Part shown: positions 44,742-55,651 of the stretch, in pieces
Numbering within the stretch: position 1 is the first letter of the stretch
How the letters are laid out: each line of letters begins with the position of its first letter
DNA from: Allobosea sp.
GTDB lineage: Bacteria; Pseudomonadota; Alphaproteobacteria; Rhizobiales; Beijerinckiaceae
Length of the DNA: 64,000 nucleotides
NCBI RefSeq assembly: GCF_017308075.1
Contig: NZ_JAFKFX010000023.1
Coordinates: 372,001-436,000 of the forward strand
Direction of reading: 5' to 3'
The notes under the pieces: model-generated
Databases searched by the model: none
Told to the model about the DNA's origin: nothing
What the model saw: the letters and a program-made list of their open reading frames with translations, nothing else
Translations under genes and position numbers: made by a program

Positions 44742-45823
44742 GAACGCCTCCGGCTGGTCAGGATCAGGCTGAAGAAGAACGGCACGCCGACCAGGGCGGT
44801 GACGACGCTGATCGGGAAGATCAGCCCGGGGATCAGCGATTTGCTGACAACCGAGGAGGCCGAGAGCAGGGCGGCCCCCGCCAGCGCCGAGGCCGGCAGG
44901 AAGAAGCGCTGATCCTCGCCGATCAGCATTCGCGCGATATGCGGGCCGACCAGGCCGATGAAGCCGATCGTGCCGACGAAGGCGACCGGCACCGAGGCGA
45001 GCAGGGCGACCAGCAGCATCGTCTCCAGCCGCAGCCGCTTGACGTCGATGCCGAAGCTCGCGGCCTTCTCGTCGCCGAGGCGCAAAGTCGTCAGCGCCCA
45101 GGCGCGGCGGGCGAAGAACGGCAGGCAGAACAGCAGAACGGCGGAGGTGATGGCGAGCTTGTGCCAGCTCGCCTTGGTCAGCGAGCCCATCATCCAGAAC
45201 ACCACCGCGCCCAGCGCCTGCTCGGAGGCAAAAAACTGCAGCAGCGCCAGCAGGGCGTTGAAGGTGAAGACCAGCGCGATCCCGAGCAGCACCACCGTCT
45301 CGGTGGTGACGTCGCGGCGCTGGCTCAGCATATGGATCAGCAGCGAGGCGCCCATCGCCATGATGAAGGCATTGAGCGGAACGACATAATCGATGGCGAA
45401 GGGCACGATCGCGACGCCGAAGACCAGCGCCAGCGCCGCTCCGAAGCTCGCCGCCCCGGAGATGCCGAGCGTGAACGGGCTCGCCAGCGGGTTGTTGAGT
45501 ACGGTCTGCATCTGTGCGCCGGCGATGGCGAGCGCCGCGCCCGTGACCACGGCCATCAGCGCGACCGGCAGCCGGATGTCCCAGATCACCACCCTGACCG
45601 CGGCCGGCGCGGTCGACGGCGAGAGCAGCGCATCGACGACCTCGCCCATGCTGTAGCGAGCCGGGCCCAGCATCAGGTCGACGAGGAAGCAGAGCAGCAG
45701 GGCGGCGGCAAAGCCGGCCAGCAGCAGTTTGCGGCGGAAGGCCAGGGCCCGATAGGCCTCGCGCCCTTCCGCCACCGGCAATTCGGTCGCCGTCTTCTCG
45801 GCCAGGATGGGCGCCAGGCTCAT
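44735..45823 (-). CDS. FecCD-family metal-chelate ABC transporter permease
   Basis: The 362-residue permease has about nine to ten membrane spans and the FecCD marks: IRLPVALMAVVTGAALAIAG, AGAQMQTVLNNPLASPFTLG and the conserved GTIGFIGLVGPHIARMLIG loop that contacts the ATPase. It forms a homodimer that passes iron-siderophore-type or cobalamin-type ligands. The ATG at 45823 overlaps the receptor stop (ATGA). Upstream in-frame sequence is arginine-rich and lies inside the receptor gene, so it is excluded. Confidence 0.93.
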   Translation of the reverse strand: MSLAPILAEKTATELPVAEGREAYRALAFRRKLLLAGFAAALLLCFLVDLMLGPARYSMGEVVDALLSPSTAPAAVRVVIWDIRLPVALMAVVTGAALAIAGAQMQTVLNNPLASPFTLGISGAASFGAALALVFGVAIVPFAIDYVVPLNAFIMAMGASLLIHMLSQRRDVTTETVVLLGIALVFTFNALLALLQFFASEQALGAVVFWMMGSLTKASWHKLAITSAVLLFCLPFFARRAWALTTLRLGDEKAASFGIDVKRLRLETMLLVALLASVPVAFVGTIGFIGLVGPHIARMLIGEDQRFFLPASALAGAALLSASSVVSKSLIPGLIFPISVVTALVGVPFFFSLILTSRRRSW

Positions 45824-46962
45824 TTGACCGCCTCGAGCGAGACCCATAGGCCGGGCTCGTAGGGCAGGGGCAGGAAGCGCTCGTGCAGCGCCTTCATGGT
45901 CGCGTCCGGGTCGATGTCCTTGAACAGCTCCGGATGCAGCCATTTCGCGATCTGCTGGATCGCCACGAACTGATAGGGGCTGTTGTAGAACTGGTGCCAG
46001 ATGCCGTGGACCCGGCCGTTCTTCACCGCCGCCGACTGGACGAAGGCCGGGCGCTTCATCAGATTGGCGAGCTTGCGGCGGGCTTCGGTCATGTCGGCGC
46101 CGGCGCCGAGGCCGACCCAGTTGCCCCCGGGGACGTAGCCGTCCCAGCTGCTGCCGGTCACGATCACGATGTCGGGATTGTCGGCGACGATGCGCTCCGG
46201 GTTGATCGTGCCGAAGGTGCCGGGGATCAGCGGTGTCGCGAGGTTACGGCCGCCGGCGAACTCGACCATCTTGCCGAAATTCTCGTTGCCGAAGGACATG
46301 CAGCAATCGTCGGAATAGCCGCCGGCGCGCTCGACCATGACGAGCGGGCGCTTGAGCTCGCCCGCCTTGGCGAGCCGGTCGGTGACCAGCGCGATCTGCT
46401 CGGCGCGGTATTTGATGAAGTCCTCGGCGACCTGCTCCTTACCGAACAGCTTGCCGATCAGCCGCATCGACGGCTCGGTGTGCTCGAACGGCTTTTCGCG
46501 GAAGTCGACATAGACGACGGGGATGCCGACGGAAGCCAGCTTCTCGACCAGCTTGGCCTCGTCGCTGGCGACCTTGGCCTCGATGTTGAGGAAGAGCACG
46601 TCAGGCTTCAGCGCGATCGCCTGCTCGACGTCGAAGGCGCCTTCCTTCATGCCACCGAAGGTCGGCAGCTTGGCGATCTGCGGATAGCGCGCGAGATAGG
46701 CCTTGTAGTTCTCGGGGTCGGCCTTGCCGAGATCGTCGCGCCAGCCGACGACGCGCTTGAACGGCTCGTCCTTGTCGAGCGCGGCGACGAAATACATCTG
46801 CCGGCCTTCGCCGAGGATGATCTTGCGCACCGGCGCCTCGACCTCGACCTTGCGCCCGATGATGTCGGTCACGACGATCTTTTCGGCGGCAGCCGGCAGG
46901 GCGGCGACCAGAAGCATGCCGGCAGCGGCGAAAGCGCGCAGGACAGTCCGTTTCGTCAGCAT
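45820..46962 (-). CDS. FecB-type metal-chelate ABC transporter substrate-binding protein
   Basis: The 380-residue protein starts with a signal peptide (AFAAAGMLLVAALPAAAEK) and has the two-lobe class III receptor fold joined by a long helix, starting IVVTDIIGRKVEVEAPV. It contains an uncommon double cysteine in YSDDCCMSFGNENFG near residue 217. Receptors of this class bind siderophores, haem, cobalamin or other metal complexes; the ligand here is unclear. It is the first gene of a receptor/permease/ATPase/methyltransferase operon behind an AT-rich promoter island. Confidence 0.9.
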   Translation of the reverse strand: MLTKRTVLRAFAAAGMLLVAALPAAAEKIVVTDIIGRKVEVEAPVRKIILGEGRQMYFVAALDKDEPFKRVVGWRDDLGKADPENYKAYLARYPQIAKLPTFGGMKEGAFDVEQAIALKPDVLFLNIEAKVASDEAKLVEKLASVGIPVVYVDFREKPFEHTEPSMRLIGKLFGKEQVAEDFIKYRAEQIALVTDRLAKAGELKRPLVMVERAGGYSDDCCMSFGNENFGKMVEFAGGRNLATPLIPGTFGTINPERIVADNPDIVIVTGSSWDGYVPGGNWVGLGAGADMTEARRKLANLMKRPAFVQSAAVKNGRVHGIWHQFYNSPYQFVAIQQIAKWLHPELFKDIDPDATMKALHERFLPLPYEPGLWVSLEAVK

Positions 46963-47041
46963 CGGGGATCTCTGGTGCGAGGAATTCTTCGGGTCAAATA
47001 GAAGGGCATTAGTATTCGGTCAATAACTGTAGATTTTAATC

Positions 47042-47077
47042 ATTCTAAATATAGATTAGAATATATCGAATATAGAT
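47042..47077. promoter_or_regulatory. AT-rich promoter/operator island of the metal-uptake operon
   Basis: ATTCTAA (47042-47048) and TTAGAAT (47056-47062) form a perfect inverted repeat with a 7-base spacer. AATATAGAT occurs twice as a direct repeat (47048-47056 and 47069-47077), 21 bp apart. The whole stretch of about 47010-47080 is very AT-rich. Iron regulators of rhizobia (Irr, RirA, Fur-type) bind TTCTAA-like half-sites, so a metal-responsive operator is likely, but the arrangement is not a textbook box. Confidence 0.55.
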
Positions 47078-47157
47078 CTCGCTGTTGCCGTGTCTGGCGG
47101 GCCTTGCGCGCCTCCTGCGCCGCTTTCCTCGGCGTCCGCGAAGGGGCATAAGCGGCC

Positions 47158-47652
47158 ATGGCTGCAGATCCGAACGCGAGCCCGCCTTTCTGGCGGACCA
47201 AGACCCTCGAGGAGATGAGCGAAGCGGAGTGGGAATCGCTCTGCGACGGCTGCGGACGCTGCTGCCTGGTCAAGCTCGAGGACGAGGATACCGGCCGCAT
47301 CCTGGCGACCGATATCGGCTGCCGTCTGTTCGATGCCGGAACCTGCCGCTGCCGCGACTACGAGAATCGCTCGCAGACCGTGCCGGATTGCGTGACGCTG
47401 ACGCCGGATGAGGTGCACACCCTCTCCTGGCTGCCGCCGACCTGCGCCTATCGTCTGGTCGGGGAGGGCAAGGATCTGCCCTGGTGGCACCCGCTCGTCT
47501 CGGGCGATCCGCAGACGGTGGTCGAGGCCGGCGTCTCGGTTCGGGGCAAGGTCTTCGCGAACGAGGACGAAATCGCCGAGGAGGAACTGGTCGAGCGGCT
47601 GGTGAACTGGCCGCTGCGCTGGCCGAAGGGCGCGCGCGGGCGCCGGGCCTGA
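47158..47652 (+). CDS. YcgN-family cysteine-cluster protein (UPF0260)
   Basis: The 164-residue protein has the family start [20 protein letters not shown] and then eight cysteines in the first 95 residues ([27 protein letters not shown]). The spacing suggests a metal or iron-sulfur centre of the CxxCxxCC type. YcgN/UPF0260 proteins have no firm function. It is divergent from the metal-uptake operon and shares its AT-rich intergenic region, so co-regulation by metal status is possible. Confidence 0.9.
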   Translation: MAADPNASPPFWRTKTLEEMSEAEWESLCDGCGRCCLVKLEDEDTGRILATDIGCRLFDAGTCRCRDYENRSQTVPDCVTLTPDEVHTLSWLPPTCAYRLVGEGKDLPWWHPLVSGDPQTVVEAGVSVRGKVFANEDEIAEEELVERLVNWPLRWPKGARGRRA

Positions 47653-47854
47653 TGGCCGCAGGGGCGGCTGCGCGCCGGCGCGCGATCTGCGATGATGGAC
47701 GAGGCGGGTTGCCGGTCGCGCTCATTGATTGTTCATCCGCTTTTGGGCATGACCACGCCGCGCGGGTGCGCTGCACAAGCAGACCTCGCGATCGCGAAAC
47801 CATGCGGACGCGTCGGCGTTGATGGCGGCGGCGAATTTGGAAGAGGCGGGGCTT

Positions 47855-50539
<2,685 letters not shown>

Positions 50540-50549
50540 CGCGCTCCTC

Positions 50550-50631
50550 GTCATTGCGAGGAGCGTGGCGACGAAGCAATCTAGGGGCCGTCGAGCGCGC
50601 CGCTGGATTGCTTCGCCTTGCTCGCAATGAC
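50550..50631. repeat. Intergenic palindromic repeat, family C (GTCATTGCGAG)
   Basis: The element begins GTCATTGCGAGGAGC and ends CTCGCAATGAC, with inner inverted parts GAAGCAATC and GATTGCTTC. This GTCATTGCGAG-type palindromic unit is widespread in bacterial genomes as an intergenic repeat. It fills the gap between ppdK and the HAD hydrolase gene. Confidence 0.8.
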
Positions 50632-50640
50632 GGAAACGCC

Positions 50641-51342
50641 ATGCCCGCGAAACTCACCACCATCGGCTTCGATGCCGATGATACGCTCTGGCAGAACGAG
50701 CAGTTCTACCGGCTGACCGAGGAGCGCTTCGTCAGCTTGCTCGGAGCGCATGGCGAGGCGGCCGAGATTTCCGGCCGGCTGCTCGAGGCCGAGAAGCGCA
50801 ATCTCGGCTTCTACGGCTTCGGCATCAAGGGCTTCACCCTCTCGATGATCGAGACCGCGATCGAGGTCACGCGCGGCGAGGTCTCTCCGGCGGTGATCGC
50901 CGAGATCCTCGCCGCCGGGCGCGAAATGGCGGCGCATCCGGTCGAGACCCTGCCGCATGCCGCCGAGACGCTCGCGGCGCTGGCGGGCGCTTACCGCCTG
51001 GTGCTGATCACCAAGGGCGATCTCTTCGATCAGGAGCGCAAGCTCGCCCAGTCCGGCCTCGGCGACTATTTCGATGCGGTCGAGATCGTCAGCGACAAGA
51101 CGGTCGCGACCTATCGCCGTCTGTTCGCGCGCCATGGCGAAGGGCCCGAGCGGGCGATGATGGTCGGCAATTCGCTGAAATCCGACATCGTACCGGCGCT
51201 CGTCGCCGGCGGCTGGGCGACCTTCGTCCCGCATGAACTGACCTGGGCATTCGAGCATGCCGAGGAGCCGGTCGGCGAGGCGCGCTTTCGAAAGCTCGTC
51301 GATCTCGGCGGCTTGGTCGGGCTCGTCCGCGAGATCGGCTGA
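50641..51342 (+). CDS. HAD-superfamily hydrolase
   Basis: The 233-residue protein has HAD motif I FDADDTLWQN (nucleophile Asp in the first position of DADDT), a helical cap, motif II LVLITKGD, and motif IV around MMVGNSLKSDIVPAL. It is probably a small-molecule phosphatase of the YjjG/haloacid dehalogenase-like group; the substrate is unknown. The ATG at 50641 starts right after the family C repeat, and no clear ribosome-binding site is visible because the repeat occupies that space. Confidence 0.88.
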   Translation: MPAKLTTIGFDADDTLWQNEQFYRLTEERFVSLLGAHGEAAEISGRLLEAEKRNLGFYGFGIKGFTLSMIETAIEVTRGEVSPAVIAEILAAGREMAAHPVETLPHAAETLAALAGAYRLVLITKGDLFDQERKLAQSGLGDYFDAVEIVSDKTVATYRRLFARHGEGPERAMMVGNSLKSDIVPALVAGGWATFVPHELTWAFEHAEEPVGEARFRKLVDLGGLVGLVREIG

Positions 51343-51639
51343 TCCGGCTTCGAGCCCCTGGCGCAGCCTGTTCCAGCCGGCCGCCCAGGGGCGGATTGGC
51401 CCCGAATCCGGCCGGGCCGGCGCAAACCGGGCATCTCTGGACCCGACTTGCAAATTCTGCTAGACGCTCCGATGTAAGACGAGATGCGGCCGGGTTCTGG
51501 CCAATCCTCCGCGCGGGTCAACCGGTCGGCGGGCACGATTCAGATCCACCACACATCGCTACAAGACCATGATGAGGCGTCCGCGCGCCGAGCCATGGGT
51601 CGCAACGATACGCGGATCTGAAACGTAAGGATTAATGCC
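51343..51639 (+). promoter_or_regulatory. Intergenic region and probable leader of cspA
   Basis: No gene is seen in these 297 bases. The last 160 bases before cspA are less GC-rich than the flanks and could form the long 5' untranslated leader usual for cold-shock genes. A TTGCAA at about 51449 could be a -35 element, but I do not see a convincing -10. A run AAACGTAAGGATTAATGCC gives the ribosome-binding site of cspA. Confidence 0.4.
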
Positions 51640-51849
51640 ATGAACAAGGGCACCGTGAAGTGGTTCAACGCCACCAAGGGCTACGGCTTCATCACTCCTG
51701 AGAACGGCGGTCAGGACATCTTCGTCCACATCTCCGCCGTCGAGCGGGCCGGCCTGCGCGAGCTGCGCGAAGGCCAGGTCGTCTCCTACGAGCTGATCGC
51801 CGATCGCAAGACCGGCAAGTCCTCGGCCGGCAACCTCGCCGTCGCCTGA
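51640..51849 (+). CDS. cspA: Cold-shock protein, CspA family
   Basis: The 69-residue protein is a single cold-shock domain with both RNA-binding motifs, KGYGFI (RNP1) and DIFVHI (RNP2). It starts [16 protein letters not shown]. Such proteins melt RNA secondary structure and bind single-stranded nucleic acids. It lies upstream of the DEAD-box helicase gene and infA, a grouping that points to RNA remodelling and translation at low temperature. Confidence 0.96.
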   Translation: MNKGTVKWFNATKGYGFITPENGGQDIFVHISAVERAGLRELREGQVVSYELIADRKTGKSSAGNLAVA

Positions 51850-51864
51850 GTGACCGATATCGCG

Positions 51865-51900
51865 GGCGGGTCCTTGGGGCCCGCCTGCTCCCATAGGCGG
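51865..51900 (+). promoter_or_regulatory. Two mutually exclusive hairpins between cspA and rhlE
   Basis: A stem from GGCGGGTCC (51865-51873) to GGGCCCGCC (51877-51885), with one G-T pair, competes with a second stem from CCGCCT (51881-51886) to AGGCGG (51895-51900). The two share 51881-51885, so only one can form at a time. This could be a temperature- or protein-sensitive switch or a partial terminator before the helicase gene. Confidence 0.45.
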
Positions 51901-52049
51901 GCCCGGCCCGCATGACACGATATCCTCCGGCGCAGTGGCTAGCGGTTCGCCGGGCGGAAAGAACTTCATACGTAGACCGAGTATCGCAGGACGCGGCGCT
52001 TCCGTTCTCCACGTGCGCCCCTTGCTTGCCGGTCCAGGAAAGACCTGTT

Positions 52050-53540
52050 TTGACAAAATTCACCGACCTCGGCCTGGCCGAGCCCCTTCTCAAGGCGCTC
52101 GCGGCCGAAGGTTATGAGACGCCTACGCCGATCCAGGCGCAGGCGATCCCTGCGATTCGCGACGGCCGTGACCTGCTTGGCGCCGCCCAGACCGGAACCG
52201 GCAAGACGGCGGCCTTCTCGCTGCCGATGCTGCACCGGCTGCTCGGCCAGCCGCGGCGCGTGCAGCCGCGCTCGGTGCGCGCGTTGATCCTCTCGCCGAC
52301 GCGCGAGCTCGCGGCCCAGATCGAGGCCAATATCCGCGGCTACGCCCAGTTCACCAGCATCAAGTCGACCGTGATCTTCGGCGGCGTCCCCGTCGGCAAG
52401 CAGATTCGGGCGCTCGCCCAGCAGGTCGACATCCTCGTCGCCACGCCCGGTCGCCTGCTCGACCTGGTCGACCAGCGCGCCGTCTCGCTGCGCGAGATCG
52501 AGTTCCTCGTCCTCGACGAGGCCGATCAGATGCTCGATCTCGGCTTCATCCATGCGCTCCGCCGCATCGCGACGCTGATCCCGCAGAAGCGCCAGACGCT
52601 GCTGTTCTCGGCCACCATGCCGAAGGCGATCCGCGAGATCGCTTCCGCCTATCTCACCGATCCGGTCGAGGTCGCGGTCACGCCGGTCGCGACCACCGCC
52701 GAGAAGATCGACCAGCGCGTCATCTTCACGGAAGCTGGCCAGAAGCCGGCTCTGCTGGCGAAGACCTTGAGCGTTCCCGAGATGGAGCGCGCCATCGTCT
52801 TCACCCGCACCAAGCACGGCGCCGACAAGGTCGTGCGCCAGCTCGAGCAGTCCAACATCAAGGCGGCTGCGATCCATGGCAACAAGAGCCAGGGCCAGCG
52901 CGAGCGGGCTCTCGGCGCCTTCCGCGACGGCGAGCTGCGCATCCTGGTCGCAACCGACATCGCGGCGCGCGGCATCGATGTCGACGGCATCAGCCATGTC
53001 GTCAATTTCGACCTGCCGAACGTGCCGGAGACCTATGTCCACCGCATCGGCCGCACCGCGCGCGCCGGCGCCTCGGGCGTCGCCATCGCCTTCTGCACGC
53101 CGGAAGAGCGCGGTGATCTCGCCGGGATCGAGAAGCTGACCAAGGTCGCGCTCACCCCGATCGGCGAGGTGCCGTACTGGGATGGCCGCACGCCGAAGAA
53201 GCCGCCGCAGAACCAGGGCCGTGGCAGCCGTGGCCAGCAGGGCGGCGGAGGCCGTGACAATGGCCGGGGCGAGGGACAGCGCCAGCATCAGGGCCAGCGC
53301 CAGGGTGCCAAGCCCGGCAATGGCGGCAGCCATAACGGCTCCGGCCGCAATGGTGGCGGCCAGCGCAGCGATGCGCCGCGCCCGAACCAGGCGCGTAACG
53401 AGCGCCCGGCACAGCGCAATGATGCGCCGGCAGTGCGAAAAGAAGCGGCTTCGGCCAATGAAGGGCTTGGCGGCGTCGCGTTCTTGCAGCAAAGAACGGA
53501 GCAACGACGCACCAATGGCGCAAGGCGGCGCGCGAACTAA
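52050..53540 (+). CDS. rhlE: DEAD-box ATP-dependent RNA helicase (RhlE-like)
   Basis: The 496-residue helicase shows the Q motif (TPTPIQAQAIP), motif I AQTGTGKT, motif II DEAD (LVLDEADQML), motif III SAT (LLFSATMP) and motif VI HRIGRTARAG, followed by a C-terminal tail of about 110 residues rich in Gly, Arg, Gln and Asn. RhlE-type helicases unwind RNA in ribosome assembly and the degradosome and are often cold-induced. The start is a TTG with an AGGAAAG site 7 bases upstream, giving MTKFTDLGLAEPLLKAL; the longer ATG frame from 51912 lacks family character. Confidence 0.93.
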   Translation: MTKFTDLGLAEPLLKALAAEGYETPTPIQAQAIPAIRDGRDLLGAAQTGTGKTAAFSLPMLHRLLGQPRRVQPRSVRALILSPTRELAAQIEANIRGYAQFTSIKSTVIFGGVPVGKQIRALAQQVDILVATPGRLLDLVDQRAVSLREIEFLVLDEADQMLDLGFIHALRRIATLIPQKRQTLLFSATMPKAIREIASAYLTDPVEVAVTPVATTAEKIDQRVIFTEAGQKPALLAKTLSVPEMERAIVFTRTKHGADKVVRQLEQSNIKAAAIHGNKSQGQRERALGAFRDGELRILVATDIAARGIDVDGISHVVNFDLPNVPETYVHRIGRTARAGASGVAIAFCTPEERGDLAGIEKLTKVALTPIGEVPYWDGRTPKKPPQNQGRGSRGQQGGGGRDNGRGEGQRQHQGQRQGAKPGNGGSHNGSGRNGGGQRSDAPRPNQARNERPAQRNDAPAVRKEAASANEGLGGVAFLQQRTEQRRTNGARRRAN

Positions 53541-53621
53541 CGCGCTGAGCGCCCGACGGATCGGATCGCGGCACAAGGCCGCGCCGGTCCCTGCGCCGAA
53601 GAGAAGACGAAGGATCAGGGA

Positions 53622-53891
53622 ATGGCGAAGGAAGAACTTCTCGAATTCGACGGCACCGTGGTCGAGGTGCTCCCGGACGGGAACTACCGGGTCAAGCTCG
53701 ACAACGACCACATCATCCTGGCCTATGCGGCCGGCAAGATGAAGAAGAACCGCATCCGCACCATCGCCGGCGACCGCGTGGTGGTCGAGATGTCGCCCTA
53801 CGATCTCGATCGGGGCCGCATCAACTTCCGCCAGAAGACCGCGAGCCCCGGCCCGATGCCGCCGCGGCCGCAGAATTTCCGCCGGCGCTGA
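53622..53891 (+). CDS. infA: Translation initiation factor IF-1 with C-terminal extension
   Basis: The 89-residue protein contains the complete IF-1 OB fold ([50 protein letters not shown]). Usual IF-1 has about 72 residues, so some 17 residues at the end (proline- and arginine-rich) are extra. IF-1 binds the 30S A site and tunes initiation with IF-2 and IF-3. It follows rhlE by 81 bases and may share its transcript. Confidence 0.95.
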   Translation: MAKEELLEFDGTVVEVLPDGNYRVKLDNDHIILAYAAGKMKKNRIRTIAGDRVVVEMSPYDLDRGRINFRQKTASPGPMPPRPQNFRRR

Positions 53892-53898
53892 GCCGCCG

Positions 53899-54168
53899 AT
53901 GCGCTTCACCAAGCCCGAGCAGTTCTTCATCGCTGCAGGCGTCGGGCTTGGCGCTGCGGCCTCGCTCGCCGCCAATACCGGCTGGATCGCGAAGGGGGGA
54001 ACCTTCCCGCCCTTCGTCTATGTGCTGCTCGCCCTCGGCCTGGTCGAGGTCGTGGTCAGCCTGGTGCTGCGCCAGCCACCGGGCTCGCTCTTCACCTTCC
54101 CGGCCCGCGTCCTCGCCTTCGCGCTCGGCGTTGGCGTGCTGATGCTGCTGACCGGCGGACTCGCCTGA
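53899..54168 (+). CDS. Small membrane protein of unknown function
   Basis: The 89-residue protein has three hydrophobic segments (about residues 9-25, 37-58 and 66-86), which suggests three membrane spans. I do not recognise a family. It starts 7 bases after the infA stop, so it is probably part of that transcript. It is followed by a palindromic repeat. Confidence 0.6.
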   Translation: MRFTKPEQFFIAAGVGLGAAASLAANTGWIAKGGTFPPFVYVLLALGLVEVVVSLVLRQPPGSLFTFPARVLAFALGVGVLMLLTGGLA

Positions 54169-54197
54169 GCGGCGACGGCCTCGGACACATCCTATCC

Positions 54198-54302
54198 GTC
54201 ATTCCGGACAAGCGGCGAAGCCGCGCGGCTCCGTAATCCATCGCAGAGCGCAGGAGCCCTATGATGGATTCCGGCGCTCCGCTGCGCCGCGGCCGGAATG
54301 AC
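54198..54302. repeat. Intergenic palindromic repeat, family B (GTCATTCCGG), copy 1
   Basis: The element begins GTCATTCCGGACAAGC and ends CGGCCGGAATGAC; inside it are AATCCATC and GATGGATT as further inverted parts. A second, more decayed copy is at 55312-55416. The pair flanks the six-repeat exported-protein gene. Confidence 0.75.
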
Positions 54303-54340
54303 GCGGGGAGTGGTGGTCCCACCCATCCGTCCCAGGCCAC

Positions 54341-54368
54341 AAAAAAAAGCCCCGGCCGAAGCCGGGGC
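54341..54368 (-). terminator. Intrinsic terminator of the six-repeat protein gene
   Basis: GCCCCGGC (54349-54356), loop CGAA, GCCGGGGC (54361-54368) form a perfect 8-bp stem. On the minus strand it is followed by a run of eight T, 52 bases after the gene stop. It is a strong intrinsic terminator. Confidence 0.92.
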
Positions 54369-54420
54369 GTAAGTGGCATTTTCCGTGATGAACAGGACTA
54401 CGTAGAAAGTTCGGTGAAAC

Positions 54421-55014
54421 TCAGTAGCGGGCCGGGGCCCAGCGCTGCGAGCCGGGGCTGACCAGGACCTGGCGCTGGCGGGTGGCGTATTCGGCCGGCA
54501 CCGTCTCGTGCACCACCTGCGTGGCGCGGACCATGACGCGGCGGCTGCGCTGGCCGTAGACCGCCGGCACGACATCATAGGCGACCGAGGCCGGAGAGAC
54601 CTCGACGGTGCGCTGCTGGTAGCCGTATTGCGCGGGGACATCGACCCAGCAGCCGGTGGTCTGGCCATAGGCGTCGCGGCTGACCTCCCAGCGGCGCGTC
54701 GCCGGCGCGATCAGCACCTTCTCGGAGACGGTCTGATACTGGGCCGGGATCCGCCTTGCGATGCGGCGCTCCGGCTGGACCATCACCTTCTCGACGACCG
54801 TCTCGTATTCGGCCGGAATGATCCGGGAGAAGGTGCGGGCAGGGCGGGTGACAAAGCTCTCCTCGACCGTGCCGTAGACCGGTGGCGTCGTCACCAGCTT
54901 GTAGCAGGAGGAGCCGTAGCAGCCGCTACCGGCGGCGGCCGGCGCGGTGAAGCCGAGCGCCCCGACGAGGGCGGTGGCGGCGATGCCGCCAAGCGAGAGA
55001 ACCCTGGATGCCAT
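54421..55014 (-). CDS. Exported protein built of about six short repeats
   Basis: The 197-residue protein has a signal peptide (LGGIAATALVGALGFTAPAAA) and then a chain of units of about 23 residues, each with a (V/I)P-x-x-Y start and a charged-hydrophobic strand (for example IPAEYETVVEKVMVQP, IPAQYQTVSEKVLIAP, VPAQYGYQQRTVEVSP, VPAEYATRQRQVLVSP). Between units three and four an insertion reads YGQTTGCWVD. Two cysteines sit at GCYGSSCYK. The pattern suggests a beta-solenoid or beads of small beta hairpins on the cell surface. I know of no function. It has its own terminator. Confidence 0.78.
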   Translation of the reverse strand: MASRVLSLGGIAATALVGALGFTAPAAAGSGCYGSSCYKLVTTPPVYGTVEESFVTRPARTFSRIIPAEYETVVEKVMVQPERRIARRIPAQYQTVSEKVLIAPATRRWEVSRDAYGQTTGCWVDVPAQYGYQQRTVEVSPASVAYDVVPAVYGQRSRRVMVRATQVVHETVPAEYATRQRQVLVSPGSQRWAPARY

Positions 55015-55651
55015 GTCTGACCTCTGCCCCGTTGCGCGGCACTGCGGCCGTGTTGTTGGGGAGAGAAAAGCCGGACCGAACTGATGAACGCAAGGTAAAC
55101 GCTAAAACAAGGTAAAATTAACCATGGTCGGCGCTGGCCGGAAGGTTCAGCTCCGTTGTAATCTTCTTGCCGGAATTGCAGGCATTCGACCGGTCCGGGA
55201 AACCGATCATCAGGACTGGCGAACGGGGCGGTGCCGTAGACCTCCCCGCGACAGTCGCTGCGAAAACTGCGCTCTTCAGCGGGCCTAAGGCGCGTTCCGT
55301 CGGTTTGGACCGTCATTCCGAATGGAGCGAAGCGGAACGCCGCAACCCATCGCAAGACTCCGGTGCTCTGCGATGGATTCCGGCTCTGCACGCCTTCGGC
55401 GCTTGTCCGGAATGCCGACGGCCTTGGCACGAAATCCGCCCTGGCAGAGATGGAGAGGGAGCGGCGCTCCCTCCCACAGGACCGCCCCCTCTCCGCAGGC
55501 ATCTGGCCTGCGCTCGCCCCGGCTCCCGAGTGCCGTGTGCCGCCCGGCCCATTCCGAAAGGCCGAAAGGCGAACAGCAAGTTCGTACAGGGGGCAGGGCG
55601 TCGGGCGCGTTACGTCCGGATTAAGTCGGCGTTACCTTGGGGGAGGGAGGT
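55015..55651. other. Gene-free region with a decayed palindromic repeat
   Basis: The first 130 bases are the promoter side of the six-repeat gene and hold a direct repeat CAAGGTAAA (55091-55099 and 55108-55116) in an AT-richer stretch. A second copy of the family B repeat lies at 55312-55416 (GTCATTCCG to CGGAATGCC). The remainder to 55651 has open frames but no recognisable protein and probably derives from rearranged DNA next to the methylase remnant. Confidence 0.6.

Noticed and set aside
55621-55635. TTAA-N7-TTAC as a CtrA box.
   Set aside because: It has one mismatch and lies in decayed DNA before a pseudogene; probably chance.
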